From: Streptomyces olindensis
GTDB taxonomy: Bacteria; Actinomycetota; Actinomycetes; Streptomycetales; Streptomycetaceae
Direction: 5' to 3'
DNA: 62,142 bases
NCBI GenBank assembly: GCA_000696115.1
Contig: JJOH01000027.1
Span: 13,561-75,702 of the forward strand
The notes beneath the pieces were generated by a model. It was not told the DNA's origin. It saw only the letters and a list, made by a program, of their open reading frames with translations, and did no database searches. The position numbers were made by a program, and so were the translations under genes. Shown one piece after another: positions 24,723-33,447 of this stretch (position 1 is its first letter; each line of letters opens with the position of its first letter).

Positions 24723-24749
24723 TTGGTCCCATGGCCCCCATGGGACCAA
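24723..24749. terminator. Bidirectional terminator hairpin
   Basis: TTGGTCCCATGG and CCATGGGACCAA pair perfectly around CCC. It lies between convergent genes ending at 24702 and 24772. Confidence 0.75.
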
Positions 24750-24771
24750 CCAGCCGTGAACTGCGGTCCCG

Positions 24772-25776
24772 TCAGAAACGCCGGGGGCCGGTTGGGCCGC
24801 TGGCCAGGCTGTCCTCGAATCCGGACCTGGCCTTCACCACCGGGCGCGAAGGTGACCTCGTTGGTCTCGCGGTGCCTGCCCCGGTGCCGTCGGCGGTCCC
24901 GGTGATCAAAGACGCCCGTCGTGCGGCTTGCCGGGCTCGGATAATCGGCCGCTGCATGCGGAGCACACTCAGTGCAGCCTCCACGTCAGCCTGCGGCAAG
25001 CTGGATGACCGCTTGTGGGGCGTGCAGACAGGGCAGTTGGACAACACACTGATCGCTCGGGAAAGTGCGATGACGGTCTGGCTGTCCGACCCGCTGCAGG
25101 TGATACGCCGGACCTCCTGTCCGTCGGGGGTGCGCTCGGGATCCGAGTGGAAGTACACCGGGCGGCCGTCCGGCAGGACGACCTCGGAAGCCCGGCGCCG
25201 TGCGACGACCGCGGGCGTTCCACCCAGCCGCTGTTCCTCGGCCCGGTCCCATGCCTGTTCCCACTCGCGCAGCGCCATCCCCTTCGCCCCGCAGGCTATG
25301 GCGAATTCCCGGACGAACTGGCGGGTTGGGCGTCCGCCCTCTTGGCGGAGGAACCGCCCGACGGTGGCGTGGGCCAGGACACCGTTGCTGGCTGTCTCCA
25401 GATCGCGGTACGGCCGGGCGCCGTCTTTCTGATAGAGGTCGGCCAGCGCCGCGTGCAGCTCCGCGAAGTTCCGCACGTACCGTGGGTGTGGAACGGGCTC
25501 CTGGCAGCCCCGGACGGCCCGGTAGCGGGCCCGCTTCCACAGCCGCTCGGCCTCATCGGGGTCAGCGCCGCAGCCCAGGGCGTAGGCCCGGACCGTTTTC
25601 AGCTTCGGCGTCTGCTCGCCGGACACGGCCCGGATCAGCGTCGAGGCGCTGCACCCGGACCGCATGGCGAGTTCCCTGTAGTTCAGCCCGGCCCGTTCGC
25701 GGTGGTCCCGCAGGTAGAGGGCCAGCTTCTCCAGCTCCCGGTCGCACGGGGAGATCGGGTTCTCCCGCCGTCCCAC
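24772..25776 (-). CDS. HTH regulator with C-terminal Cys-containing domain
   Basis: The GTG at 25776 lies just after the stop of the upstream small membrane gene, suggesting coupling; no good ribosome-binding site is visible. The 334-residue protein has an XRE-type helix-turn-helix near 20-70 (LNYRELAMRSGCSASTLIRAVSG) and a second HTH-like stretch near 120-160 (GVLAHATVGRFLRQEGGRPT). The C-terminal part has PVYFHSDPE and CPVCTPHK. It is probably a DNA-binding regulator; its targets are unknown. Confidence 0.7.
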   Translation of the reverse strand: MGRRENPISPCDRELEKLALYLRDHRERAGLNYRELAMRSGCSASTLIRAVSGEQTPKLKTVRAYALGCGADPDEAERLWKRARYRAVRGCQEPVPHPRYVRNFAELHAALADLYQKDGARPYRDLETASNGVLAHATVGRFLRQEGGRPTRQFVREFAIACGAKGMALREWEQAWDRAEEQRLGGTPAVVARRRASEVVLPDGRPVYFHSDPERTPDGQEVRRITCSGSDSQTVIALSRAISVLSNCPVCTPHKRSSSLPQADVEAALSVLRMQRPIIRARQAARRASLITGTADGTGAGTARPTRSPSRPVVKARSGFEDSLASGPTGPRRF

Positions 25777-25778
25777 CG

Positions 25779-26000
25779 TCAGACCGCCGCTTCGGCCTGC
25801 TTGCCGGAGCGCGCCCGGCGGATCAGGCGCAAGCCCGTGTCCGTCGTCTCGGCGAGCAGGACCAGGACGGACAAGGCAGGCATCCCCGCAAGGGCGAGCA
25901 GCACGGCCAGGACCAGGACGACCACGACGACGGTCGCCTCCGGAGCGGTCAGCGGCAGGTCGCCGGGCACCACGCAGGCGGCGCGGGCAGTGTGAGACAT
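25779..26000 (-). CDS. Small membrane protein upstream of the HTH regulator
   Basis: The ATG at 26000 has GGGAG six bases upstream. The 73-residue protein has one long hydrophobic helix (about 22-45, ATVVVVVLVLAVLLALAG) and a basic end. It ends three bases before the regulator start, so the two are likely one operon and may work together as a membrane signal and regulator. Confidence 0.65.
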   Translation of the reverse strand: MSHTARAACVVPGDLPLTAPEATVVVVVLVLAVLLALAGMPALSVLVLLAETTDTGLRLIRRARSGKQAEAAV

Positions 26001-26671
26001 GGTGTTCTCCCGTTCGGTGTCTGTTCGGGCTCCCCAACTGGCGTCACTGCTCGGGCGGTTGCCGTCGCCTGTGCGAGTGACAGTCCAACGATGCTGGCGC
26101 ACCGCACAGGGTGCTCATGACCAAGTCCCGGACTACGCCGGGGTATAGACCCATCCCTGTCTCACACTGGGCGCTGCGGATCCAGACCTTCACACGTGCG
26201 GAATCCGCAGGTCGGTGCCGAGGCTCTCTGGGCGTTGCGCCGATTCCGTCTCAATCGTGGTTGTGTCCTCCTTGGGTACTGCCGATTCTGGGTGTCGCCT
26301 CATGTGCCAAGCACTGAGGATCCCGTTCCGTCTGTGGGCTCCCCATGTGACCTCGGGACACCGTCGTGGGCGGCCGCGTTGCCGCGAGGGCCCCCGCGAC
26401 CGTCGGCTGTTTCGATGCGCCGACAGCGCCGTGCGAGGGGTCGGCGGTCACCGCCGACCCCTCGCACGCCTCCGCGCAGGCTCTCGCCGTGTGGTGGCCG
26501 CAACCGCGCAGGCGCGCCGACGCCTGGGTGATTGCCGTGGACGCCCAGGCGCCAGGGCGAGACGGCGTGGCGCCGGCGCCCGCAGCGCGCGGCCTGGAGC
26601 GTAGGCCGCCCAGGCGTCGCGGGCTCGGTCCGAGCTCCCTGGGCATCCGTACGGATCGCTGAAGGTGCTCG
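26001..26671. other. Gene-poor stretch with a decayed duplicate
   Basis: No intact gene was seen. The right third (about 26509-26661) is a diverged copy of the 3' end of the 24334 gene. The rest carries the promoter of the 25779 gene and no recognisable coding pattern. Confidence 0.4.
26509..26661 (+). pseudogene. Truncated copy of the 24334 gene 3' end
   Basis: About 150 bp matches 24549-24702, including shared coding for VDAQAP and ARGLERRPPRRRGLG and the stop. The upstream half is absent or unrecognisable. The two copies flank the HTH operon, so duplication with insertion or rearrangement is likely. Confidence 0.65.
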
Positions 26672-26872
26672 TCAGGAGCGCGTGCTGATGTACCGCACGC
26701 CCGGGCCCCACTTCTCCCTGACCGGGGCCATGCACCACTGGCACAGTGGGCAGCCGCCGCGGCCGTACTTGTGGGTTCTGCGCTGGCACGTGGCGCACGG
26801 TCCGACCTGGTCGCCCGGGCAGGTCAGCGCGGAGGGGTCGGGCTCGGTGACCGGCGGCGCGGGAGTCGTCAT
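26672..26872 (-). CDS. Small Cys-rich protein
   Basis: The 66-residue protein has TCPGDQVGPCATCQRRTHKY and GCPLCQWCMAP, so it probably binds zinc. AGGA lies about nine bases upstream of the ATG. Function is unknown. Confidence 0.5.
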   Translation of the reverse strand: MTTPAPPVTEPDPSALTCPGDQVGPCATCQRRTHKYGRGGCPLCQWCMAPVREKWGPGVRYISTRS

Positions 26873-27071
26873 CGCAGAGTGTCCTGTTCTGGGCGGCCGG
26901 CACCGGTCGCCTCAACCGCAGGATACGACCTGAATGACACGGGTGTTCGATCAACCTCTGACTGGTCAGAGGCTTCCTTGATCACCGTGTGTGGTGCTGG
27001 TGGGACCGGTTGTCAGTGCCTGCTGTCACCATGAGCGGTCCTGGTCATGTGACTTCGAGGGGGAGGCTTGT

Positions 27072-27362
27072 ATGCCTTGGGTACGGGACTATGTGCGCTC
27101 TGACGGGACGCCGGTTCGGGGACACTCGCGGTGGGCGCCGGGCGCCAGACGGGAAATGGCGATCTTTGCCGGGTTCGCGTTAGCCGTGGTGGCGTTAGGC
27201 AACGGCAACGCGTCGGCGGGGAGTGGAGGGGCGGCTCCGCGGCCGCAGTCGACGGTGCAGTATCCGATCCGGTTCGACAACGCCCCGGCGCCACAGATTC
27301 AGCAGCCGCGGCCCACGGTGTCGTACCCGGTCCGGTTCCCGTCTCCGCAGGGTCACCGGTGA
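27072..27362 (+). CDS. Small protein ahead of the Mrr-type nuclease
   Basis: The ATG at 27072 follows GGGGAGG. The 96-residue protein starts PWVRDYVRSDGTPVRGHSRW, a motif common in small Streptomyces proteins. It has one hydrophobic stretch (MAIFAGFALAVVALG near 29-43) and a Pro/Gln-rich tail with repeated YPIRF and YPVRF. It overlaps the nuclease start (GTGA), so they are co-translated. Confidence 0.65.
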   Translation: MPWVRDYVRSDGTPVRGHSRWAPGARREMAIFAGFALAVVALGNGNASAGSGGAAPRPQSTVQYPIRFDNAPAPQIQQPRPTVSYPVRFPSPQGHR

Positions 27363-28060
27363 CGCGGCGGCGACCGCAGGCGCGGAGGCGGCCGCGGCGC
27401 ACGAGCAAGCGCCGGCAACAGCGCGACGCTCAGCTGGTCGGCTTCGTCATGGTGGCGGCCGCGGTCATCACCATGGTGGTGATGGTGGTCAACTGGCTGC
27501 TGGCCCACTGGGGGGTGCTCCTCGTCGCCCTGGTGCTCGCCGTGCTGGCGGGCGTGGGGTGGCTCTACAACCGGCAACAGCAGGCCCGCTGGGAGGCCGT
27601 CCGCGCGCAAGGCCTGCGCTACGGGCTGGAACAGTTGGACGCGCTGCATCACGCCAAGTTCGAGGAGGCGGTCCGGGACCTGATGCGCCGGGACGGCTGC
27701 CGGGACGCGCAGCGGGTCGGTGGGGGCGGTGACCTGGGCGCGGACGTGACGGCCACGGATCCGCTCGGGCGGCGCTGGGTGATCCAGTGCAAGCACCGCC
27801 GCAACGGCGCTCGCGGTTCGGCGGTGGGCACTCCGGATCTGCAGGTGCTCAACGGGACGGCCCGGCCAGTGCACGGGGCGGACGTCGCGGTGATCGTGAC
27901 CAACGGCAGGGTGACCGCGCCGGCCGTGGACTTCGCCAGGCAGCAGCGGCTGCATGTGGTGGACCGCCAGACGCTGGCTGTGTGGGCGTCGGGCTCGCGG
28001 CCGTTGTGGGAACTGCTGCGGGCCGTACCGCCCCCCAGGCGACCAACGTCTCTGAGCTGA
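27359..28060 (+). CDS. Membrane-anchored Mrr-type restriction endonuclease
   Basis: A GTG start overlaps the previous stop. The 233-residue protein has a very basic N-terminus, two membrane helices (about 25-66) and an Mrr-type PD-(D/E)xK nuclease domain: FEEAVRDLM, GGGGDLGADVTATD with the catalytic Asp, and WVIQCKH with the Gln-x-Lys pair, ending in an Mrr-like tail. Such proteins may cut foreign or modified DNA near the membrane. No methylase is nearby. A remnant of a second copy lies near 38768. Confidence 0.82.
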   Translation: MTRRRPQARRRPRRTSKRRQQRDAQLVGFVMVAAAVITMVVMVVNWLLAHWGVLLVALVLAVLAGVGWLYNRQQQARWEAVRAQGLRYGLEQLDALHHAKFEEAVRDLMRRDGCRDAQRVGGGGDLGADVTATDPLGRRWVIQCKHRRNGARGSAVGTPDLQVLNGTARPVHGADVAVIVTNGRVTAPAVDFARQQRLHVVDRQTLAVWASGSRPLWELLRAVPPPRRPTSLS

Positions 28061-28189
28061 GAACGGCGGCTTGTTGGCCTCGGTGACGGGCCGGTGGCTT
28101 GTACTGCCGCTCGACCGCCGGGCCTCGGCCCACCAGCCGGTCATCAGCGTCCGGCCGCCGGCGGGCCGGGAGAGTGACAACGCTCGGGG

Positions 28190-28531
28190 TCATTCCCTCA
28201 GCTCGTCCTGCCAGCCATCCTCGTCGGTGTAGAGGACCGCGCGCAGGCCCACCTCGGCCGCGACCTCGCCCAGCTCCTCGAGGAACCGCCCCGGCGGCAC
28301 TCGCAGCGTCGGCGGCGTCGCGAGGAAGCACTCCCGACACCGGTCCAGCCAGCGGCTCCCGTAGTCCGGATCGTGGATCACGCTGCTGGTGCGCGACGGC
28401 CGGCCGCAGGCGGAGCAGGGCGGCTCCTGCCGCATCCGCGCCCAGGTCTGGGCGAAGCGCGGCGCGGCCGGGGCAGGGGAGAGGGAGGCCGCCTCGACGC
28501 CCAGCTTGCGGGCGGCCTCCTCGCTCTTCAT
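28190..28531 (-). CDS. Hypothetical protein with CxxC pairs
   Basis: The ATG at 28531 follows AGGAG. The 113-residue protein has CSACGRPSRTSSVIHD and CREC, probably a zinc site, and an acidic C-terminus. No family is recognised. It is divergent from the DUF6233-like gene. Confidence 0.55.
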   Translation of the reverse strand: MKSEEAARKLGVEAASLSPAPAAPRFAQTWARMRQEPPCSACGRPSRTSSVIHDPDYGSRWLDRCRECFLATPPTLRVPPGRFLEELGEVAAEVGLRAVLYTDEDGWQDELRE

Positions 28532-28588
28532 GCCTGCTCCTGGGGGTGGGGGTGAGCTGTGGGACGCCACGAACATAGAATCGAACAC

Positions 28589-28924
28589 GTGAACGATACA
28601 GAGTCGTCGCGACTCGCGCTGCTCCGCTTCCTGGAGCGTGTGCAGGAGCGCGACCTGGCCCGCACCCGCAGGTGGATCGCCGACGAGGAACGCCGCGAGG
28701 CGGAGCGGCGCGTCGGCGCAACGCGGCGCCCGCCGGCCCCCGAGTGGCTGATCGAGCGCGGCCTGGACCGCAACAACATCGTCGCCGTACACACGGGTGA
28801 GTGCTGGGACCCGGGCAAGAGGGCGAGGACTGTGACCCGGGCGCAGGCGATCGAGGCACTCCGCCATCAGGTACCGGCGTGCTCGAAGTGCCGGCCTGAC
28901 ACCGCGCTCGGCATCGAGGTCTAG
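28589..28924 (+). CDS. DUF6233-like protein
   Basis: The GTG start gives 111 residues with RFLERVQERDLARTRRWIAD, APEWLIERGL, VAVHTGECWDPGKR and VPACSKCRPDTALG. This matches DUF6233 proteins, which are multicopy in Streptomyces and of unknown function. Its last bases overlap the Ku stop on the other strand. Confidence 0.7.
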   Translation: MNDTESSRLALLRFLERVQERDLARTRRWIADEERREAERRVGATRRPPAPEWLIERGLDRNNIVAVHTGECWDPGKRARTVTRAQAIEALRHQVPACSKCRPDTALGIEV

Positions 28925-29838
28925 GCGCTGCGCGGCCGGCGCCCGGACGTCTTCTTGGCCGCGGCCTTCTTCGTGGTCTTCTTCGCCGTCGTCTTCTTGG
29001 CCGGCTGCTTCTTCGCCGTCCTCTTCGGCAGCTCGTGCACATCGGCGTCCTCGCCGCGCGCGGCCCGGGCCTGCTGCACGGACTCGTTCAGGGCGGCCAT
29101 CAGGTCCACGATCTGCCCCGGCTTCGACTCCGGCTCCTGAAGCTTCGGCAGCTCGCGGTCCTCTCGCTTGGCCTCGATGATCTGCGCGAGGGCCGCCGTG
29201 TAGGTGTCCTGGAACTCCTCACCCTCAAGATCCTCGCGGGTCATGCTGTCCATGAGCGCGAGCGCGCCGTCGATCTCCTCGTCGCTCAGCTCGACCGGCG
29301 GCGGCAGCAGCTCCTCGGGCGATCTGATCTCGTCAGGCCAACGCATCGCGTGCAGAACGATCACGTCGTCCCGGACCCGCAGCAGCCCGAGGCGCTCGCG
29401 GCCGGACCACGCGTACTTCGCGACGGCCACCTTGCTGGACCGGGCCAGGGCCATGCGCAGCAGCTTGTAGGGCTTCGCGGCCACCTGCCCGCTCGGCGCC
29501 AGGTAATAGCCCTCACCGATCTTCAGAGGGTCGACGGAGTCCAGCGGCACGAACGCGACGATCTCGATCGCCTTCGCCGTCGGCAGCGGTAGATCCCGCA
29601 GCTCCTCATCGCTGATCGGGATGACCTGCTCCTTGGTCAGCTGGTAGCCCTTGCCGATCTCACCCTGGTCGACCTCGCGGTCCTCGATCTCGCAGAACTT
29701 GCGCACCCGCACCCGGCCCATGTCCTCCAGGTGGTACTGGTGGAACCTGATCGAATGGTCCTCGGTAGCGCTGGCGACTGAGATCGGCACGGTGACCAAA
29801 CCGAAGCTGATCGCACCGCTCCAGATGTTCCGGGGCAT
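28921..29838 (-). CDS. ku: Ku protein for non-homologous end joining
   Basis: The ATG at 29838 has GGAGG six bases upstream. The 305-residue protein has the full bacterial Ku core (MPRNIWSGAISFGLVTVPIS, FHQYHLEDMGRVRVRKFCE, VPLDSVDPLKIGEGYYLAP) and a Lys/Ala-rich tail of about 40 residues that may bind DNA. Ku holds broken ends for a ligase such as LigD; no ligase gene is in this window. Plasmid-borne Ku genes are common in Streptomyces. Remnants of a second Ku gene lie at 30324-30378, and a copy of this start region lies at 52773. Confidence 0.95.
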   Translation of the reverse strand: MPRNIWSGAISFGLVTVPISVASATEDHSIRFHQYHLEDMGRVRVRKFCEIEDREVDQGEIGKGYQLTKEQVIPISDEELRDLPLPTAKAIEIVAFVPLDSVDPLKIGEGYYLAPSGQVAAKPYKLLRMALARSSKVAVAKYAWSGRERLGLLRVRDDVIVLHAMRWPDEIRSPEELLPPPVELSDEEIDGALALMDSMTREDLEGEEFQDTYTAALAQIIEAKREDRELPKLQEPESKPGQIVDLMAALNESVQQARAARGEDADVHELPKRTAKKQPAKKTTAKKTTKKAAAKKTSGRRPRSA

Positions 29839-30324
29839 GACGAACCTCCGCTGCTGCCCCGAGCACCACCAGGCTATGAGGGCCATGGCAGCCGCGCATG
29901 TGCTCACGGGCCCTGGGGGACGCCCCCCGGGGCCCGGCCAACCTCAGGCGATTCACAAAAGCACAATCGGGCTGCCGGTCGCATCCCTCACGCGTGGCCC
30001 GGCGGGCTGCTCGGCTTCCGAGGTGCGGCGGGCTCCGGGACTTGCGACCGTGAGGGTGAAGGAGGCAGGTCCAGTCGGGCGAGGACGGAGGCGGCCGTCA
30101 TGCTCACGGCACACCCTTCGCTCCTGCGGGAGCTCGTTGAACGCTGCGAGACGCTCAGGCGGCGCCTGGCGTCCGGCGGTAGCGCGGAGACCAGGCGCCA
30201 GCTCGATGACGCTTCGTACACGCTGTGTGTGCTCACAGGCACCCGCCAGTTGGACACGGCGCTGACTGTGGCTCGCCGGCAGCTCGCCGACGCCATGCGA
30301 CGCGAGCAGCCTCTGCGTCACTGA
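29804..30324. repeat. About 520-bp duplicated segment, copy 1
   Basis: This segment matches 52773-53296 in the same orientation. It covers the first codons of Ku, its promoter and a DUF5133 gene. The right two-thirds is nearly identical, with only four residue changes in the DUF5133 protein. The left part is more diverged. Confidence 0.9.
30100..30324 (+). CDS. DUF5133 protein, copy 1
   Basis: The ATG has GGAGG nine bases upstream. The 74-residue protein reads MLTAHPSLLRELVERCETLR, then DDASYTLCVLTGTRQLDTAL, the DUF5133 pattern common in Streptomyces. Function is unknown. A near-identical copy lies at 53072-53296. Both precede a sigma-like operon. Confidence 0.8.
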   Translation: MLTAHPSLLRELVERCETLRRRLASGGSAETRRQLDDASYTLCVLTGTRQLDTALTVARRQLADAMRREQPLRH

Positions 30325-30378
30325 ATCGAGTGGTCCTCGGTGGTGCTCTGGACGTTGATCGGCACGATGCACACGCCG
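30324..30378 (-). pseudogene. Fragment of a second Ku gene
   Basis: On the minus strand these bases encode VPINVQSTTEDHSI, clearly like the Ku VPISVASATEDHSI at 29747-29800 but diverged. Only this piece remains, between the DUF5133 stop and a gene fragment ending at 30568. It is a relic of a different Ku paralogue. Confidence 0.65.
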
Positions 30379-30400
30379 ACGATGAGCTCACGAAGCCTCC

Positions 30401-30568
30401 GTCACGCCGCTCCACCGCGTCATCGCCGACCTGGACGACGTCGCCGCCGTGGCCGAAGGGCTGGTGCGCCACTGGCGTACGCCGCACGGCGAGTACGGCA
30501 CGGAGTGGGACCGGGCCTGGCAGGTGCGGACCGCGATCGAGACGTTCCGCCGGACCAGGGCCACGTAG
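30401..30568 (+). pseudogene. Gene fragment without a start codon
   Basis: The frame reads VTPLHRVIADLDDVAAVAEG and on to ETFRRTRAT before TAG, with good coding character. A TGA lies upstream in frame and no normal start is found between. It is probably the 3' end of a truncated gene. Confidence 0.4.
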
Positions 30569-31030
30569 TGGGTAGCCGCGCGGCCCTTTCATCAGCAGTG
30601 CGACGCGGCGGGCCGTACGCGCTGGAGGGGTTCTCCTGCCGGCGGCGCGCGCCGGGTGACGGAAGGGGGTGCGGCACGGATGAGGGGCGTGTCGGGTTCA
30701 GGTGGGCGCCGTGAGTTGGGTCACATTCGTGCAATTGCGCGGCCATGGCGTGTTTGCGCAAATGATGGCGGATGTTGGCGTACCCCGGAGCAGCGCAGGT
30801 GGTGGGGGTGGCGAACGGGGTGGCGTATTGCGGCGGGGGATGGTGCGAATGAGTGTACGGATTTGCTGTAAACGGAAAGCTACTCTCCGTTAAAAAGTGG
30901 TGGTGGGGTGCTCTGCACGAACCGGCGGGGCGGGGTTGTTTGCTGGTGTCCAGGAGCAACGAGGCTCCAGGTACCGGTAGTTCAGAACGCGGGGAGGCGC
31001 CGGTGCTGCACGAGATTCAAAGGATCCACC
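30569..31030. other. 462-bp intergenic region
   Basis: No gene is convincing here. It includes a stretch with lower GC and an AACGGA/TCCGTT inverted repeat at 30871-30891, nine bases apart, which may be an operator or part of the promoter of the next operon. Confidence 0.35.
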
Positions 31031-31228
31031 GTGACACTGGACGACGTTGCCAGCCTCGTGCTGGCCTCGGCCGCCGCGGCGAGGGCGTTCGCGCCCGACG
31101 TCCGCGCCGGCATGCGGCGCCTTCTGCGCGCCGGTGTCCGCCTCGGTGCGGAAAGCCTCATCGCCCAGCACCAGCCGGCCGTACGCCCCGACGCGGCGCG
31201 ACTGGACGACGCGGGAGGCAGCCGATGA
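31031..31228 (+). CDS. Small helical protein, first gene of a sigma-like operon
   Basis: A GTG start with AGGA upstream gives 65 residues, Ala/Arg-rich and helical (VASLVLASAAAARAFAPDVR). It overlaps the next gene by four bases (ATGA). The same place in other sigma-like operons here is taken by short membrane proteins, so it may regulate the downstream protein. Confidence 0.6.
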   Translation: MTLDDVASLVLASAAAARAFAPDVRAGMRRLLRAGVRLGAESLIAQHQPAVRPDAARLDDAGGSR

Positions 31229-31836
31229 CCGGACAGCCTCCCGACGACACGGGCGAACGAGCACTGCAGGACTCCAGCGATGTGATGCCCCCGGCCTTCT
31301 GGGCCTTCCACGAGCTCTACCACCAGGCCTACTTCGAGTACGCCTTCGTTCAGTTAGGCGAGCAGGTCGCCGCCGACCGGCTGGTCGACCAGACCTTCGT
31401 GTTCCTGGCCGTCATCTGGTCCGACGTCACCGCCCAGGAGAACCCTGAAGCGTTCGCGTGGACGCTGCTCAAGGAACGGGTGGCCGCCGAACTCCAAGCG
31501 CGGGGCCGGCCAGCGGCAGCCATGGAGACCATGGCATTCGAACGTGCGATACGCGCGGCCTGCAACCCGATCCTGGACAGCTTCCGCGCCGAGTTCCGCG
31601 CGCAGGTTACCGAACTCGAGGACGGCATGGGCCTGTATGCGGCAATGGCCCGCCTGCCCGAGCGCCAGTTTGATGTCATGGTCCTGCAGTACGCCCTCGG
31701 CTTTCCCACCAGGAAAACCGCCCTGGTCATGGGCGTCTGCGAGGCCACAGTGCGCTCCACCCGCCGCGCCGCCAAACGACGCCTGGCCGCGGACCTGGGC
31801 CTGGAACTCGGTGAGGACACCGACGATGAGGAGTGA
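31225..31836 (+). CDS. Sigma-70-like HTH protein
   Basis: The ATG has GGGAGG upstream. The 203-residue protein has a region 2-like N-terminal half (LVDQTFVFLAVIWSDVTAQE, then NPEAFAWTLLKERVAAEL) and a region 4-like C-terminus (ARLPERQFDVMVLQYALGFP, then GVCEATVRSTRRAAKRRL). The motifs are weaker than in typical ECF sigma factors, so it may be a sigma-like regulator. It resembles the C-terminal half of the protein at 54089. Confidence 0.72.
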   Translation: MTGQPPDDTGERALQDSSDVMPPAFWAFHELYHQAYFEYAFVQLGEQVAADRLVDQTFVFLAVIWSDVTAQENPEAFAWTLLKERVAAELQARGRPAAAMETMAFERAIRAACNPILDSFRAEFRAQVTELEDGMGLYAAMARLPERQFDVMVLQYALGFPTRKTALVMGVCEATVRSTRRAAKRRLAADLGLELGEDTDDEE

Positions 31837-31843
31837 GACCCCG

Positions 31844-32578
31844 ATGCGCCCGCACCAGCCGCGCACCCTGAACGAAGCCCTCGCCCGCGCACGCATCGTC
31901 GACGAGGAGACCTACACCCCGGTCCACCGGGAAGCCTCCCGCCGCCGCATCAGCGAGCAGCTGCACGAGATGCGCTGGATGCAGCTCCTCGCCGAACCCG
32001 TCGGCTCCAGCCGACACCAGCGGCGGCAGCCGTTGCTGCTGCACGAGCGGGCCGCGCATGAGCTGCGCGCCCTGTGTCAGGGCATCCTCCACGACACGGA
32101 CGCCGTCCGCCGCATCGCCCGCTTCGACACAGCCCGCGACCCCGGCGGCGCCCTGGCCTTCGCCAGCCTCCTGCTCCTGGCCGACCGTGAGGAAGGTGCC
32201 CAGTTCTGGCTCCAGTTCGCCGCCGGGGGCGGCCAGGCCACCGGTGCCATCTGCCTCTACCTCATGCACCTGCGCCGCGGTGAATGGCGGGATGCGAAGT
32301 ACTGGGCGAGGCAGATCGAAGCCCTGGAGGGGGAACCGTGCCAGTACGCGCCTGTCCCGCACGAGGTTGTCGACACCACCACCAGCGCTGCCGGCCCGGA
32401 CGGTGCCCTGACCGTCTTCCTTGACCTCCCCGACGACGCGGCCGCCGTCCCTGAGGACGCCGTCAAGGACGCCGTGGACGACCTGGACGTCGACCGCATC
32501 GACGGGTTCGGCACCATCCCCCAGCCCAACGCCGACCTCGCCCACCAACTCGAAGACCTCGTCGCCACCGACCACTGA
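31844..32578 (+). CDS. Partner protein of sigma-like operon, copy A
   Basis: The ATG at 31844 follows GAGGAG by ten bases; an ATG at 31826 is also possible. The 244-residue protein is clearly related to the product of 54985-55803: both have LRALC, then a region ending FWxQxAAGxGQAxxAxCLYL and GEWRDAKYWARQ-like residues. The middle resembles helical repeats. The acidic C-terminus differs. It is encoded directly after a sigma-like gene in both places, so it may bind that protein. No known family is recognised. Confidence 0.65.
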   Translation: MRPHQPRTLNEALARARIVDEETYTPVHREASRRRISEQLHEMRWMQLLAEPVGSSRHQRRQPLLLHERAAHELRALCQGILHDTDAVRRIARFDTARDPGGALAFASLLLLADREEGAQFWLQFAAGGGQATGAICLYLMHLRRGEWRDAKYWARQIEALEGEPCQYAPVPHEVVDTTTSAAGPDGALTVFLDLPDDAAAVPEDAVKDAVDDLDVDRIDGFGTIPQPNADLAHQLEDLVATDH

Positions 32579-32908
32579 CAGCCTGCCTTTGAATGCCGAG
32601 CCCGCTGGCCGAGCATTGGATTCGGACGTGGCCTGAGCCGGAAACACGACGGGCTCCGGGGAGTAAGCGATCATCTACCAAGGGCCCGGCCAGCGCTGTC
32701 AGCCAACTGGGTGTCCGAGGTCAAGGGCGCCATGTGTTCTCAGTCCAAGAGGCGAGTGTGCCCGGAGCGGCAGGCGCCGACGCTGGATTCTTCTGCGCCA
32801 AGTCGAGGGGGCGTGAACCACTCCGGTACGCGCCCTTTCTTGCTCTCCTGCTCCTCATGACCGTGGCACCGCAGCGACGCGGGATCCGGTCGGGCGGGAC
32901 GACCGCCG
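32579..32908. other. 330-bp gap without a clear gene
   Basis: An open frame crosses it, but its composition does not look coding. No strong hairpin or repeat was found. Confidence 0.35.
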
Positions 32909-33142
32909 TTACCGGCGGGTCAGAGCGAGCGCAACGGTGACGAGCAGGGTGACGGCTGTGCACGCCACTCCAAGCGGGGTCGCCAAGGAGGGGTGACGCC
33001 ACACCACGTAGGCGAGGCCGGCCCCGATGAACAGGACCAGGAGCACCAAGGCCAAGAGCAGCAGTGCCCAGATCACGTGCGAATCGGAGCCGGAGGATCC
33101 GGTACCGCTGGATCGGCGCTGGTTGGGCCGTGTAGAAGGCAT
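32909..33142 (-). CDS. Small two-helix membrane protein
   Basis: The 77-residue protein has a polar start and two membrane helices (about 24-46 and 53-73; for example VIWALLLLALVLLVLFIGAG). GGAAG lies four bases before the ATG. No partner or family is recognised. Confidence 0.6.
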   Translation of the reverse strand: MPSTRPNQRRSSGTGSSGSDSHVIWALLLLALVLLVLFIGAGLAYVVWRHPSLATPLGVACTAVTLLVTVALALTRR

Positions 33143-33447
33143 GACACTTCCTTGCTTCTGGCGTGACAGATCACGCGGGGATGGGTTGTCGGACTCTGGA
33201 TTGCTGAGGTGCTAGCCGCGCAAATGCCGTCTGTCCGGCGGCGCCTGCCGAACCAGGAGCGGCTTGATGGGTCCGCTCAGACCGGTTGGAGCGTTTTGAC
33301 CCGTAGCTCCATCAAAGAGCCCATGCTGGTCCCGAGGCCAGGGAGCAATCACGGATGCGACGTCTCATTTGGCGATGCGCCGCAGGTCACCAGCGGTGCA
33401 GTCAGATGTGCACCGCGGCGTGGGGGAGAGAAGCAAGGGGCGAGTTG
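33143..33447. other. 305-bp divergent promoter region
   Basis: It lies between the leftward membrane gene and the rightward coiled-coil gene. No gene or strong repeat was seen. Confidence 0.3.
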
